This document shows positions 34,993-43,857 of a stretch of DNA of 64,000 nt, one piece after another. The position numbers were made by a program, and so were the translations under genes. The stretch's first letter is position 1. Each line of letters opens with the position of its first letter. A model generated the notes under the pieces. It had not been told where the DNA came from and did not search any database. It worked only from the letters and a program-made list of their open reading frames with translations. Source of the DNA: Aureimonas ureilytica DSM 18598 = NBRC 106430 (GTDB taxonomy: Bacteria; Pseudomonadota; Alphaproteobacteria; Rhizobiales; Rhizobiaceae); assembly GCF_000382705.1 (NCBI RefSeq), contig NZ_ARQE01000001.1, forward strand, positions 353,551-417,550, read 5' to 3'.

Positions 34993-35007
34993 CTTTGCGA
35001 TGCAAAG
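34993..35007. promoter_or_regulatory. operator candidate CTTTG-N5-CAAAG overlapping the uppS start
   Basis: Perfect inverted repeat; one more pair (C/G) extends it to CTTTGC-GAT-GCAAAG. It covers the ATG at 35000 and so could block translation or transcription of uppS. It matches the site at 33963-33979 in sequence and spacer. Confidence 0.6.
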
Positions 35008-35719
35008 TGGTTTCGCCGACAGAATGCATATCGGCCTGATCATGGATGGCAACGGCCGCTGGGCCACCGCGCGCGGCCTACCGCGCGTTCGCGGTCATCA
35101 GGCCGGCGTGAAGGCGATCCGCCCCGTGGTGGAAGCCGCCGCCGAGGCGGGGGTCGGCACGCTGACGCTCTATGCCTTTTCGAGCGACAACTGGCGCCGG
35201 CCGGCGGCCGAGGTCTCCGGGCTGATGGCGCTTCTCGGCCGCTACCTGCGCGAGGAGATCGCGACGCTCGCGAGAAGCGGCGTGCGGCTCGGCTTCATCG
35301 GCCGGCGCGACCGCTTGCCGGCGGGGCTCGCCGCGCGCATCGCCGAGGCCGAGCGGGAGACGGCGGGAGCCGAGCGGCTGCATCTGCGCATCGCCTTCGA
35401 CTATTCGGCGCGCGACGCCATTCTCGCCGCCGCCCTCCAAGCCGCCCACGCCGCTCAAGCCGGCCCCGGCCTGTCGCGCGAGGCCTTTTCGCGCCTCGTC
35501 ACCAGCGACGGCGCGCCGGATGTCGATCTTCTGATCCGCACCGGCGGCGAGCAGCGGTTGAGCGACTTCCTCCTGTGGGAATGCGCCTATGCCGAGCTCC
35601 TCTTCGTGGAGCGCATGTGGCCCGATTTCGGGCCCGCCGATCTCACCGAAGCCCTGGCGCGCTTCGCGCGGCGCGAGCGCCGCTTCGGCGAGGTGCCGGA
35701 GGCCGCCGTCGCCGCCTGA
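35000..35719 (+). CDS. uppS: isoprenyl transferase, undecaprenyl diphosphate synthase family
   Basis: 239 aa cis-prenyltransferase that extends farnesyl diphosphate to undecaprenyl diphosphate, the cell-wall lipid carrier precursor. The catalytic Asp16 is in '[15 protein letters not shown]', followed by '[11 protein letters not shown]', '[16 protein letters not shown]' and the C-terminal '[20 protein letters not shown]' (conserved RTGGExRLSNFLLWQ with Asp for Asn). The housekeeping copy normally sits between frr and cdsA; this one follows a membrane protein and a regulator, so it is probably a second, regulated copy. The start at 35000 has GGAG 8 bp upstream; ATG 35024 is an alternative. Confidence 0.88.
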   Translation: MQSGFADRMHIGLIMDGNGRWATARGLPRVRGHQAGVKAIRPVVEAAAEAGVGTLTLYAFSSDNWRRPAAEVSGLMALLGRYLREEIATLARSGVRLGFIGRRDRLPAGLAARIAEAERETAGAERLHLRIAFDYSARDAILAAALQAAHAAQAGPGLSREAFSRLVTSDGAPDVDLLIRTGGEQRLSDFLLWECAYAELLFVERMWPDFGPADLTEALARFARRERRFGEVPEAAVAA

Positions 35720-35765
35720 CGAAGAGGCGCCGGCAGGGTTCGGGCCGAGACGGCATGCGGGTCGG

Positions 35766-37184
35766 TCAGGCGCTGCGGGGCAGGCGGGGCAGGAGCGCGA
35801 GGCCGAGGATGAAGAACAGGGCGATCACCGACATGCCCCAGCGCGTGGCCGTCGCCGGCTCCACCCAGAGCGCGGCGAAGGCGGTCGCGCCCGCCACGAG
35901 AAGCGGCGCGAGAAAGCCCGTGGCGCGGCCCGCGAGGGAATAAAGGCCGAACCAGCGCGCGGCGTCCGCGACCGGCACCGCCATGGCGAGCGCCGAGCGC
36001 GAGGAGGCCTGGACCGGGCCGAAGGCGATGCCGATCAGGACGCCGTAAAGGAGAAAGGCCCGCTCGGCCGGCGTCGCGAAGAGCCCCGTCGCCTCGGACG
36101 GGGCAAAGCGCAGCGCGCCGAACAGCGTGGAATCCGGCGTGGTGGAAACGATGCCGACGGTCGCCAGCACCAGCATCGCGAGCCCCGCGACCACCACCGG
36201 GCGCGGGCCGAAGCGCCGGTCGAGAAAGGCCGCCGCCAGACAGCCGATCGTCGCCGCGACCGCGAGAAGGAGGCCGAACACGCCACTTTCCGTCGTGCTC
36301 CAGCCAAAGCTCGCCGCCGCGAAGGCGCCGCCGAGAACGAGAAGGGCGTTGATCCCGTCCTGGTAGAGCATCCGCGCCAGGATGAAGCGGGCAAGGCGCG
36401 GATGCTGCGCGAGATCGCCGCGCAGCGTGCGCCAGAAGGAGGGGGCCTCGCCCGCTTGCGCGACCGGGGGCCGGCGCGGGCGGTCGGGCACGAACAGGAA
36501 CATCGGCCAGACGAAGGCGAGATACCAGAGCGCCGCCAGCGGCCCGGCCGCCCGCGCGCCTTCGAAGCTCGTGGCGTCCAGCCCGAAGAACGGCGGGAGG
36601 CCGAGCAGCGTCAGGCCGCTGGCGGGCTCGGCGGCGAGCAGCCCGAGCGTCACCACCAGCGCCAGAATGCCCCCGACATAGCCCGTGCCCCAGGCGATGT
36701 TGGACACGAGGCCGAGCGAGGCGCGCGGCACGAGGCTCGGCAGAAGCGTGTCGTTGAGCACCACCGACAGCTCCGCCGCGATGCCGGCGAGAACCACCGC
36801 GATCGCCACCGGCAGGAGCGGGGAGCCGGGCGCGGCGAACCAGAGCGTGGCACAGCTCGCCACCTGCACCAGCGCCAGCGTCGCGAGCATGGGCTTCACC
36901 GGCCCGCGCCGGTCGGTGCGCTGGCCGAGAACAGGCGAGGCAAGGGCGACGAGAAGGCCCGTCGCGCCCGCCGCGAGCGCCCAGGCCGACTGCCCACGGG
37001 CGGGGTCCTCCGCCAGATGCGCCACGAAATAGGGGCCGAAGACGAAGGTCAGCACCACCGTGAAGAAGGGTTGGGCGGCGAAATCGAAGCCGATCCAGCT
37101 CCACACCGCCCGCCGTCGCAGCGGCGAGGGGGAAGGGGAGGAAGAGGAAAGAACCGGCTGCGGCGCGGGCTGGGGCTCGGTCAT
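35766..37184 (-). CDS. MFS transporter, Atg22/UMF1-like
   Basis: 472 aa with about 12 hydrophobic segments. The family start 'WSWIGFDFAAQPFFTVVLTF' and 'FGPYFVAHLAEDP' is that of the UMF1/Atg22-like branch of MFS permeases, and 'LGLVSNIAWGTGYVGGILAL' is another landmark. Bacterial members are mostly uncharacterised; fungal Atg22 exports amino acids from vacuoles, so an amino acid or peptide role is possible. The ATG at 37184 is selected. Convergent with uppS. Confidence 0.85.
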   Translation of the reverse strand: MTEPQPAPQPVLSSSSPSPSPLRRRAVWSWIGFDFAAQPFFTVVLTFVFGPYFVAHLAEDPARGQSAWALAAGATGLLVALASPVLGQRTDRRGPVKPMLATLALVQVASCATLWFAAPGSPLLPVAIAVVLAGIAAELSVVLNDTLLPSLVPRASLGLVSNIAWGTGYVGGILALVVTLGLLAAEPASGLTLLGLPPFFGLDATSFEGARAAGPLAALWYLAFVWPMFLFVPDRPRRPPVAQAGEAPSFWRTLRGDLAQHPRLARFILARMLYQDGINALLVLGGAFAAASFGWSTTESGVFGLLLAVAATIGCLAAAFLDRRFGPRPVVVAGLAMLVLATVGIVSTTPDSTLFGALRFAPSEATGLFATPAERAFLLYGVLIGIAFGPVQASSRSALAMAVPVADAARWFGLYSLAGRATGFLAPLLVAGATAFAALWVEPATATRWGMSVIALFFILGLALLPRLPRSA

Positions 37185-37390
37185 GATCGGCTCTCGTGAG
37201 GGGGCGAAAGGCTGCAAGCTGTAGCCGAGCCGCGCCCGGTTTCGAAGGGGCCGGTCCGCAACCTGTCCAAAGCTTCATCCCTCATCTCACGAGGCCGCTT
37301 GTGGACGGCGCGAAATCGGATCACAACATCCGACCGATCGCTGCTTCCAAGCCCCGGACGTCCGGGCGCGGCGGTCTTCGGGAGGGTGAC

Positions 37391-37522
37391 ATGGCCAAGG
37401 GTCAGATGCGCAGCAACAAGGAAACGCGCAAGCCGAAGGCGGACAAGGCCAAGAAGGTCGAGCCGACGGCGACCGGCGTTCCCGGCAAGTTCGCCACGCC
37501 CCAGAAGGACGCGAAGAAATAA
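37391..37522 (+). CDS. small basic protein (43 aa), conserved hypothetical
   Basis: Starts 'MAKGQMRSNKETRKPKADKA' and ends 'KFATPQKDAKK'; very rich in Lys and without hydrophobic segments. A good GGAGGG site lies 5 bp before the ATG. Short Lys-rich proteins beginning MAKGQ(M)RSNKE are frequent in rhizobia, so I consider it real; function unknown. It is followed by a weak hairpin (GGCCGGC/GCCGGCC, 37542-37563). Confidence 0.75.
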   Translation: MAKGQMRSNKETRKPKADKAKKVEPTATGVPGKFATPQKDAKK

Positions 37523-38059
37523 GGTTTCGACACCGCAGCGCGGCCGGCTGCTTGCTGCCGGCCCGCCTTCCTGACGCTCTCTCGACCCTGGCCCCACACG
37601 GCCCGGGATCGCGGCTTCGGGAAAGCGCTCGACAAAGCCTCACGGTCGCGCTGCGTCGGCTCCCGGCTCCCGGCTCCCGGCTCCCGGCTCCCGGCTCCCG
37701 GCTCCCGGCTCCCGGCTCCCGGCTCCCGGCTCCCGGCTCTGCCTGACGTCCTCCCCGTTCGTGCGAACCTCTGCGGCGTCGAGCGTCGAGCGGTGCGGAG
37801 GCAGGGCTCGGCTTTCGAGGCCGACGCCGATCCCTCGGCGGCTTCCGCTGGTTGTTCTGTTGCGGCTCGGGAGTTGTGGACCGATCCTCGCGGGATCGAC
37901 TTCTCGGATCGCTTCATCGTTTGTCCGAGGGCGGCCCACGCGGCTCGCCCGTCGGCAGGTCCGTCGCGACGGCACTGATGCCGATATCGCATCACCCAAG
38001 CGCCGCGCCTCGCGACCGAGCGACGCTCTCTCGCCCTCCGCCCGGAGGCCCCCATGGGC
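37523..38059. other. 537-bp gene-free stretch with a 7-bp tandem repeat
   Basis: No coding frame stands out. The main structure is the GGCTCCC array, listed separately. The rest is ordinary GC-rich sequence with no promoter that I can recognise. Confidence 0.5.
37658..37740. repeat. tandem repeat of the 7-mer GGCTCCC, about 11.7 copies
   Basis: Eleven perfect copies of GGCTCCC in a row (37658-37734) followed by a partial copy GGCTCT. The pattern is uninterrupted and lies outside genes, hence a likely slippage-prone VNTR. Confidence 0.95.
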
Positions 38060-38716
38060 CTAGTAAAGCGTCGTCTTCAGCCGCTCCGGCAGCGCCTCGT
38101 CATAGGCCGCGCCGTCGAAGGCTTCCTGCGACAGGGTGCGCAGGATCGTGCCGGGGCTCGGCAGGGTTTCGCGCGCGATCCGGCTCTCCTCGCTCCAAAG
38201 GCCGGCGCGGATCACCGCTCGGCTGCACTGGAAGAAGACACTCTCCACGCGGATGCGCAGCACGGATTTCGGTGGGTGGCCCGCCAGGGTGAAGCGGGCG
38301 AGAAGGCCGGGGTCGACGCGAATTTCGGCCGTGCCGTTGACCCGGAGCGTTTCGCCGATGCCGGGCAGGAGAAACAGAAGCGCGACGCGCGGATCGGCGA
38401 GGATGTTGCGCAGGGCGTCGATCCGGTTGTTGCCGCGCCGGTCCGGCAGAAGCAGCGTCTTGCGGTCCTCGATCTCCACGAAGCCGGCGGGGTCGCCGCG
38501 CGGCGTCACGTCGAGCCCGCCCGGGCCGACCGTCGCCAGGGCGACGAAGGGGGCGGCCTCGATGAAGGGCCGATAGACCGGATGGAGGTGGTCGACCTCC
38601 TTGATCCGCGAGGGCGGCGCGACCGGCCCGTACAGCGCTTCCAGCGCGGCGAGCGTCGCGACGCGGCCCGCCTCGGTCCGCTTCCCTCCGGCGCGCTCCG
38701 TCTCGATCCCGTCCAT
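38060..38716 (-). CDS. pyridoxamine 5'-phosphate oxidase-family FMN flavoprotein (MSMEG_1061-like)
   Basis: 218 aa with an FMN split-barrel: 'FIEAAPFVALATVGPGGLDV', 'TPRGDPAGFVEIEDRKTLLLPDRRGNNRIDALRNIL' (given in parts) and 'PRVALLFLLPGIGETLRVNG'. The 'DRxGNNRIDxLRNI' signature characterises the MSMEG_1061-like PPOX branch. Such proteins bind FMN or F420 and reduce unknown substrates; it is not a true PdxH. A perfect 15-bp inverted repeat separates it from the glutamate dehydrogenase gene. Confidence 0.88.
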   Translation of the reverse strand: MDGIETERAGGKRTEAGRVATLAALEALYGPVAPPSRIKEVDHLHPVYRPFIEAAPFVALATVGPGGLDVTPRGDPAGFVEIEDRKTLLLPDRRGNNRIDALRNILADPRVALLFLLPGIGETLRVNGTAEIRVDPGLLARFTLAGHPPKSVLRIRVESVFFQCSRAVIRAGLWSEESRIARETLPSPGTILRTLSQEAFDGAAYDEALPERLKTTLY

Positions 38717-38744
38717 CTCTCGTCTTTCCGTTGGCTCGGCGGTT

Positions 38745-38781
38745 GTCCGGCCGGACCGCGCGGGAGGCGGTCCGGCCGGAC
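38745..38781. terminator. perfect 15-bp inverted repeat between the dehydrogenase and flavoprotein genes
   Basis: Arms 38745-38759 and 38767-38781 are exact reverse complements (GTCCGGCCGGACCGC) with a 7-base loop. It follows the stop codon of the NAD-glutamate dehydrogenase. No T-run follows, so termination is likely but not certain. Confidence 0.55.
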
Positions 38782-38787
38782 GCTTCG

Positions 38788-41700
38788 TCAGTGCCCGAGG
38801 TCCTGCAGGAGACCGGCCGCGAGGGTGAGGCGCGAGACCGAGGTCTCGCCCGTGCCGGCGAGGCGCGCCATCTGCTCGCTGGCATCGCGCAGCGCGTCGC
38901 CCTGTGATTCCAGCCAGTCGGCCACGGGATCCTGACCCCGGCCGTTCTGGAGGGCGAGCACGGCCAGACGGCGGCGCTCCCGCGCGATCTGGCTCGCGGC
39001 GCGCTCCAGCGCCAGCGTCTCGTAATAGTCGGTCGGCCGCAGCGTGCCGAGCGCGGCTTCGAGCTGGCCGATGCGCAGGACGTGCGACAGCTCGAACATG
39101 GCGCGCACCGCCGCCTCGATCGGCTGCGATGTTTCACGTGAAACGGCATCCATGTCCGGCACCAGCGCCAGAAGCGGAAGCAAGGCAAGATCGGCGGCAA
39201 GGTCCTGCGGCACGCCCCGGCCGACATAGTCGGCCTCCGCCGCCTCCACGGCCTGACGCGCGCGCTCGCTGGCGAGCATCGCCAGTTGCGGCTTCAGGCG
39301 TCGCACGCGCTCCTGCAGCGCCGCGACGGCCGGGCCGAGATCGGTCGCGCCCGCCCGGACGGTGCCGACCGTGACGCGCTGGAGGAAGAGCGAGACGGCG
39401 GCGTAGAGCTCGTTCTGCACCTCGCCGGGCAGGGCGGCGTCGAGCGCGTCGATGCGTTTCAGAAGGTCGGCGGCCTCGAACCCGTCGGCCGCCAGAACGA
39501 AGCCCTGGCAGACCGCGCTCGCATTGCGGCCCGTCGCGTCGCGCAGCACCACGGCGAAGCTCGGCCCCAGCCGGTTGACGAGATCGTTGGCGAGCCCCGT
39601 CGCCACGATCTCGCGGCGCAGGCGATGGCCGTCGATCTCGGCGGCAAAGCCCTGCCGCATGGCCGGCGGGAAGTAGGAGACGAGCCGCTCGTGGAGATAG
39701 GAATCGTCCGGCAGCGGGCCTGAGACGATCCCGTTGAAGAGGTCGATCTTGGCATAGGCGAGAAGCACGGCGAGTTCGGGCCGCGTCAGGCTCTGGCCCT
39801 TGGCGCGCAGGTCCGCGATCGCCGCATCGCTCGGCAGGGTCTCCACCGCGCGGTCGAGCGCGCCGGTCTCCTCCAGAACGTTCATGAGCCGCGTCTGAAG
39901 CGCGAGGCGCGAGGCGCCGGCGCGCTGTTCCAGGGAGAGCGCCAGCGTCTGCTCGTAATTGTTGCGCAGGACGAGCCGCGCCACGTCGTCCGTCATGGAG
40001 GCGAGAAGCGTGTCGCGGTCGGGCCGGGTCAGGCGCTCGGCCGCCATGGCGGCGCGCAGCGCGATCTTGATGTTGACCTCGACGTCCGACGTGTTGACGC
40101 CCGCCGAATTGTCGATCGCGTCCGTGTTGAGCCGCACGCCCGCGCGCGCCGCCTCGATGCGCGCCTGCTGGGTGAGGGCGAGATTGGCGCCTTCGCCGAT
40201 CACCTTGGCGCGGAGGTCGCGGCCGGTGACGCGCACCGGATCGTTGGCGCGGTCGCCGACATCCTGGTTGGTCTCGGAGCGGGCGCGCACATAGGTGCCG
40301 ATGCCGCCGAACCAGAGAAGGTCCACCGGCGCGCGCAGGATGGCCGAGATCACCTCCTGCGGGGTTCCCGAGCGCTTGTCCCAGCCGATCGCCTCGGCCG
40401 CTTCGGCCGACAAGGTGATGCGCTTCTCGCGCCGCGAGAAGACGCCGCCGCCCGCCGAGATCTTCGAGCGGTCGTAGTCGTTCCAGGAAGAGCGCGGCAG
40501 GTCGAACAGGCGGCGGCGCTCGGCGAAGGAGGCGGCCGTGTCCGGCTGCGGGTCGATGAAGATGTCGCGATGGTCGAAGGCCGCGACGAGGCGCGTCTGC
40601 GCGGACAGCAACATGCCGTTGCCGAACACGTCGCCCGACATGTCGCCGCAGCCCGCCGCCGTGAAGGGCTCGGACTGGATGTCCCAGGCCTTGTCACCGG
40701 AACCCATCTCGCGGAAATGCCGCTTCACGGCCTCCCAGGCGCCGCGTGCGGTGATGCCCATGGCCTTGTGGTCGTAGCCCGCCGAGCCGCCGGAAGCGAA
40801 GGCGTCGCCCAGCCAGAAGCCGCGCGCTTCGGCCACCGCGTTCGCCGTGTCGGAGAAGGTCGCCGTGCCCTTGTCGGCGGCGACGACGAAATAGGGATCA
40901 AGATCGTCGTGGCGCACCACGCCCTGCGGCGTCACCGTTTCACCGGCCGCATCGATATTGTCGGTCACCGACAGGAGCGAGGCGATGAAGACGATATAGG
41001 CCGAGCGGCCGGCCTCGAACCAGACGTCGCGCTGCGCGGGGTCAGGCAGGCGCTTGGGGTAGAAGCCGCCCTTGGAGCCGACCGGCACGATCACGGCGTT
41101 CTTGACCTGCTGCGCCTTCACGAGGCCCAGCACTTCGGTGCGGTAGTCCTGGCTTCGGTCGGACCAGCGAAGGCCGCCGCGCGCCACCGGGCCGAAGCGC
41201 AGGTGGACGCCCTCGACGCGCGCGTCGAAGACGAAGATTTCGCGATAAGGCACGGGCGCGGGAACGCCCTCCAGAAGATGCGGGTCGAACTTGAAGGCGA
41301 GCGCCGGATCGACCTGCGCGGGCCGCGAGTTCGGATCGGCTGAGACCTTCGGCACGGCGTAGAAATTGGTGCGCAGCGTCGCGAGGATCGCGGAGAGAAA
41401 CCGGCGGGCGACGCGGTCCTCGTCCAGCGTTTCCAGGGCGTCGAGGGACGTGCGCAGGCGCTGGAGAATGGCGAGCGCGCCGCGCCGGGCCGCGCGCTCG
41501 GCCTCGCCGTCGCCCTTCAGATCGTCGGGCAGCGCGTCCTCGCGGCCGGCCTGCGCGGGGTCGAAGCTCGCGGAGAAGAGCTCGGCGAGATCGCGCGCGA
41601 TGGCCGGCTGGCGCTCCAGAACCTGCGCGATGAAGGCGTCCGTATAGGCGAAGCCCGTCTGCCGGATATAGCGGGCATAGGCGCGCAGCATGTTGGCGGT

Positions 41701-43668
41701 GCGCCAGTCGAGCCCGGCGGCGAAGACCAGCGCGTTGAACCCGTCATTCTCGATGCGCCCGTCGGTGACGGCGGCAAAGGTCGCCTCCAGCGCCGCGCCG
41801 CCATCGGGGAGCGCGATGGCGCCGCCTGCGCGCAGCGTCAGCTCCATGTCGTGCAGCCAGACATTGGTCTCGTCGGGGCGGCGCACTTCGAAGGAGCGCT
41901 CGGCGACGGCCGAGAAGCCCATATTCTCGAGGATCGGCACGCGGCGCGAGAGCGACAGCGGCTCGGCGTAATTGTAGAGGCGCAGGCGCAGCACGTCCGG
42001 GCCGTCGCTCTTGCGGCGATAGAAGTCCGCCGCGAGGCGCTGCTCGTGCGACAGGGCGAGAATGTGCAGCGCGTCACCCACCGCCTCGTCGGGCGGCACG
42101 AGATCGCGGTAGCCGTCCGGCAGGCCGGGAGCGAGCGCCATCAGCTCGCCATAATGGCCGGCGGCGGCGCTGGAGCGCTCGAAGCCGAACATCCAGTCAC
42201 GCGCGAGATCGGCGATCGCCTCTTCCAGCCCGGCCGGGTCGGGCTGCGGCGTCACCCCGCCCCGGCGGCCGATGATGAAGTGGATCGAGGCGAGCGAGCC
42301 TTCCGGGAAGGCCGGATACCAGGCCGAGACATGGCCGTCGTAGCGCTCGGCCAGAAGCAGGCCGATCTCGTCGCGCAGCCGCGCGTCGTAGCGCTCGCGC
42401 GGCACGAAGACGAGCACGGAGGCGAAGCGGTCGAAGCGGTCGATGCGTGGCAGGACGCGGATGCGCGGGCGCTCGCCGAGTTCGGTGATGACGCCGATGA
42501 ACTGTTCCAGGAGATCGGTGTCGATCTGGAACATCTCGTCGCGCGAATAGGTGTCGAGCGCCACGCTGAGCGCCTTGGCCGAATGCGAGCGCGGCGAGAA
42601 GGCGAAGCGCTCGATCACCGTTTCCGCCTTGCGGCGCAGAAGCGGGATGGAGAGAACCGAACTCGTATAGGCGCTGGAGGCGAAAAGGCCGACGACGCGG
42701 GTTTCGCCGACGAGCCGCCCCTCCGCGTCGCGCCGCTTGATGCCGACATAGTCCATGTAGACGCGGCGATGGACGCGCGAGCGGGCATTGGCCTTCGCCA
42801 CGATCAGCGGGGCGGGGTCCTCCAGAAAGGCGCGGACCTCGGCGCTGGTGGAGGCGCCCGGCGCTTCGCGCCGGAGAACGCGCACGTCCGGGTCGGTCAG
42901 GATGCCGAGTTCGGCCCCTTCGACCCGGCGCAGCGCCTCGCCCTCGGGGTAGTAGGTGAAGTCGCGAATGCCGAGGAAGATGAAATTGTCGTCGCAGAGC
43001 CAGCGCAGGAGCGCCGCGCCCTCGCGCTCGGCGGCGGCGCGGGCTTCGTCACCCTCGCGACTGGCGCGCGCCTCGATCTCCCCCGCCGCGTCCTCGACGC
43101 GCGCGCGCATGGCCAGATGATCGCGGTTGACGACGCCGACCTCGGCGAGGATCGCCTCGAGATCGGCGGCGAGCGTCGCTTCGAGGCTCGGCTCGGCGCT
43201 CGGCTCGATCGCCACCTGAATGAGGCTGATGCGCTCGCGGCCCGAGCCCTCGCGGCCCGCCGCCTGGAATTCCGTCGGCGTGCCCGAGGCGTCGCGCGTC
43301 ACGTCCAGCACCGGATGCGACACGGCGTGAATCGCCGGGGCGCTGGTGGCGATCGCGGCGGTCACGCTGTCGAACAGGAAGGGCATGTCGTCATGCACGA
43401 GCGTGACGAGCGTCACGCCCTGGCCGAGCCGCGCCGCCTCCTCGAAGCGCTCGACGCGCACCAGCGAGCCGCCGGGGCGGTGGTCGGCCAGAAGCGCGGC
43501 GGCGCGCTCGGCCATGCGGGCGAGAAACGCCGGATCGAAGGGCGCGAGATCCTCGGCCGGCGGGCGGGCGAAGAGGAGCGGGGCCAGCTTTCGCGCCGCG
43601 CTCCCGTCCGGCAGGCGCGTCAGGACGGCTTCGAGAACGGTGCGCTTCTCGCCGGTCGATTCGGGCAT
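38788..43668 (-). CDS. gdhB: NAD-specific glutamate dehydrogenase, large (180-kDa) class
   Basis: 1626 aa. It oxidatively deaminates glutamate to 2-oxoglutarate with NAD+. The long N-terminal regulatory half has ACT-like segments; the catalytic core around residues 830-1130 shows 'GPVARGGLRWSDRSQDYR', 'KNAVIVPVGSKGGFYPKRLP' with the substrate lysine, and 'LLWFGGIGTYVRARSETN'. Length fits the L_180 class (about 1600 residues) typical of alphaproteobacteria. The ATG at 43668 (MPESTGEK) has GAGGAACC upstream. A parS palindrome lies inside the coding sequence near the 3' end, encoding Val-Ser-Arg-Glu-Thr. A monocistronic unit is likely. Confidence 0.95.
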   Translation of the reverse strand: MPESTGEKRTVLEAVLTRLPDGSAARKLAPLLFARPPAEDLAPFDPAFLARMAERAAALLADHRPGGSLVRVERFEEAARLGQGVTLVTLVHDDMPFLFDSVTAAIATSAPAIHAVSHPVLDVTRDASGTPTEFQAAGREGSGRERISLIQVAIEPSAEPSLEATLAADLEAILAEVGVVNRDHLAMRARVEDAAGEIEARASREGDEARAAAEREGAALLRWLCDDNFIFLGIRDFTYYPEGEALRRVEGAELGILTDPDVRVLRREAPGASTSAEVRAFLEDPAPLIVAKANARSRVHRRVYMDYVGIKRRDAEGRLVGETRVVGLFASSAYTSSVLSIPLLRRKAETVIERFAFSPRSHSAKALSVALDTYSRDEMFQIDTDLLEQFIGVITELGERPRIRVLPRIDRFDRFASVLVFVPRERYDARLRDEIGLLLAERYDGHVSAWYPAFPEGSLASIHFIIGRRGGVTPQPDPAGLEEAIADLARDWMFGFERSSAAAGHYGELMALAPGLPDGYRDLVPPDEAVGDALHILALSHEQRLAADFYRRKSDGPDVLRLRLYNYAEPLSLSRRVPILENMGFSAVAERSFEVRRPDETNVWLHDMELTLRAGGAIALPDGGAALEATFAAVTDGRIENDGFNALVFAAGLDWRTANMLRAYARYIRQTGFAYTDAFIAQVLERQPAIARDLAELFSASFDPAQAGREDALPDDLKGDGEAERAARRGALAILQRLRTSLDALETLDEDRVARRFLSAILATLRTNFYAVPKVSADPNSRPAQVDPALAFKFDPHLLEGVPAPVPYREIFVFDARVEGVHLRFGPVARGGLRWSDRSQDYRTEVLGLVKAQQVKNAVIVPVGSKGGFYPKRLPDPAQRDVWFEAGRSAYIVFIASLLSVTDNIDAAGETVTPQGVVRHDDLDPYFVVAADKGTATFSDTANAVAEARGFWLGDAFASGGSAGYDHKAMGITARGAWEAVKRHFREMGSGDKAWDIQSEPFTAAGCGDMSGDVFGNGMLLSAQTRLVAAFDHRDIFIDPQPDTAASFAERRRLFDLPRSSWNDYDRSKISAGGGVFSRREKRITLSAEAAEAIGWDKRSGTPQEVISAILRAPVDLLWFGGIGTYVRARSETNQDVGDRANDPVRVTGRDLRAKVIGEGANLALTQQARIEAARAGVRLNTDAIDNSAGVNTSDVEVNIKIALRAAMAAERLTRPDRDTLLASMTDDVARLVLRNNYEQTLALSLEQRAGASRLALQTRLMNVLEETGALDRAVETLPSDAAIADLRAKGQSLTRPELAVLLAYAKIDLFNGIVSGPLPDDSYLHERLVSYFPPAMRQGFAAEIDGHRLRREIVATGLANDLVNRLGPSFAVVLRDATGRNASAVCQGFVLAADGFEAADLLKRIDALDAALPGEVQNELYAAVSLFLQRVTVGTVRAGATDLGPAVAALQERVRRLKPQLAMLASERARQAVEAAEADYVGRGVPQDLAADLALLPLLALVPDMDAVSRETSQPIEAAVRAMFELSHVLRIGQLEAALGTLRPTDYYETLALERAASQIARERRRLAVLALQNGRGQDPVADWLESQGDALRDASEQMARLAGTGETSVSRLTLAAGLLQDLGH
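39131..39144. promoter_or_regulatory. parS: parS-like ParB-binding palindrome inside gdhB
   Basis: Perfect 14-bp palindrome GTTTCACGTGAAAC; the flanking bases give TGTTTCACGTGAAACG, 15 of 16 matches to the parS consensus. It is within the coding sequence of the NAD-glutamate dehydrogenase. Intragenic parS sites are known in several bacteria. Confidence 0.75.
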
Positions 43669-43857
43669 GATGGTTCCTCGTTCGTTCGGCCAGGCCGCCG
43701 ACGCTGCGTCATATCGCGCCGGGACCCTGCCAAGGCCCGCTGACGCGGGGCTTTCGGGCCTCCCGCCGCTGGCGGCTTTCCTTGGGTGATCTCCGCGCGA
43801 CAGAGTCAGGGCGCCGTCGCGGCACGATCCCACCGGCGGAAGAATGGAACGTCTGGC

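Noticed and set aside
35000-35719. Reading the uppS product as the housekeeping enzyme of the frr-cdsA cluster
   Set aside because: Neither frr nor cdsA nor other members of that cluster are adjacent; the neighbours are a regulator and a membrane protein.
37658-37740. CRISPR-like interpretation of the GGCTCCC array
   Set aside because: The copies are adjacent without spacers, so it is a simple tandem repeat.
41851-43743. 630-codon plus-strand frame inside gdhB
   Set aside because: Antisense shadow of the glutamate dehydrogenase, no ribosome site or domain.
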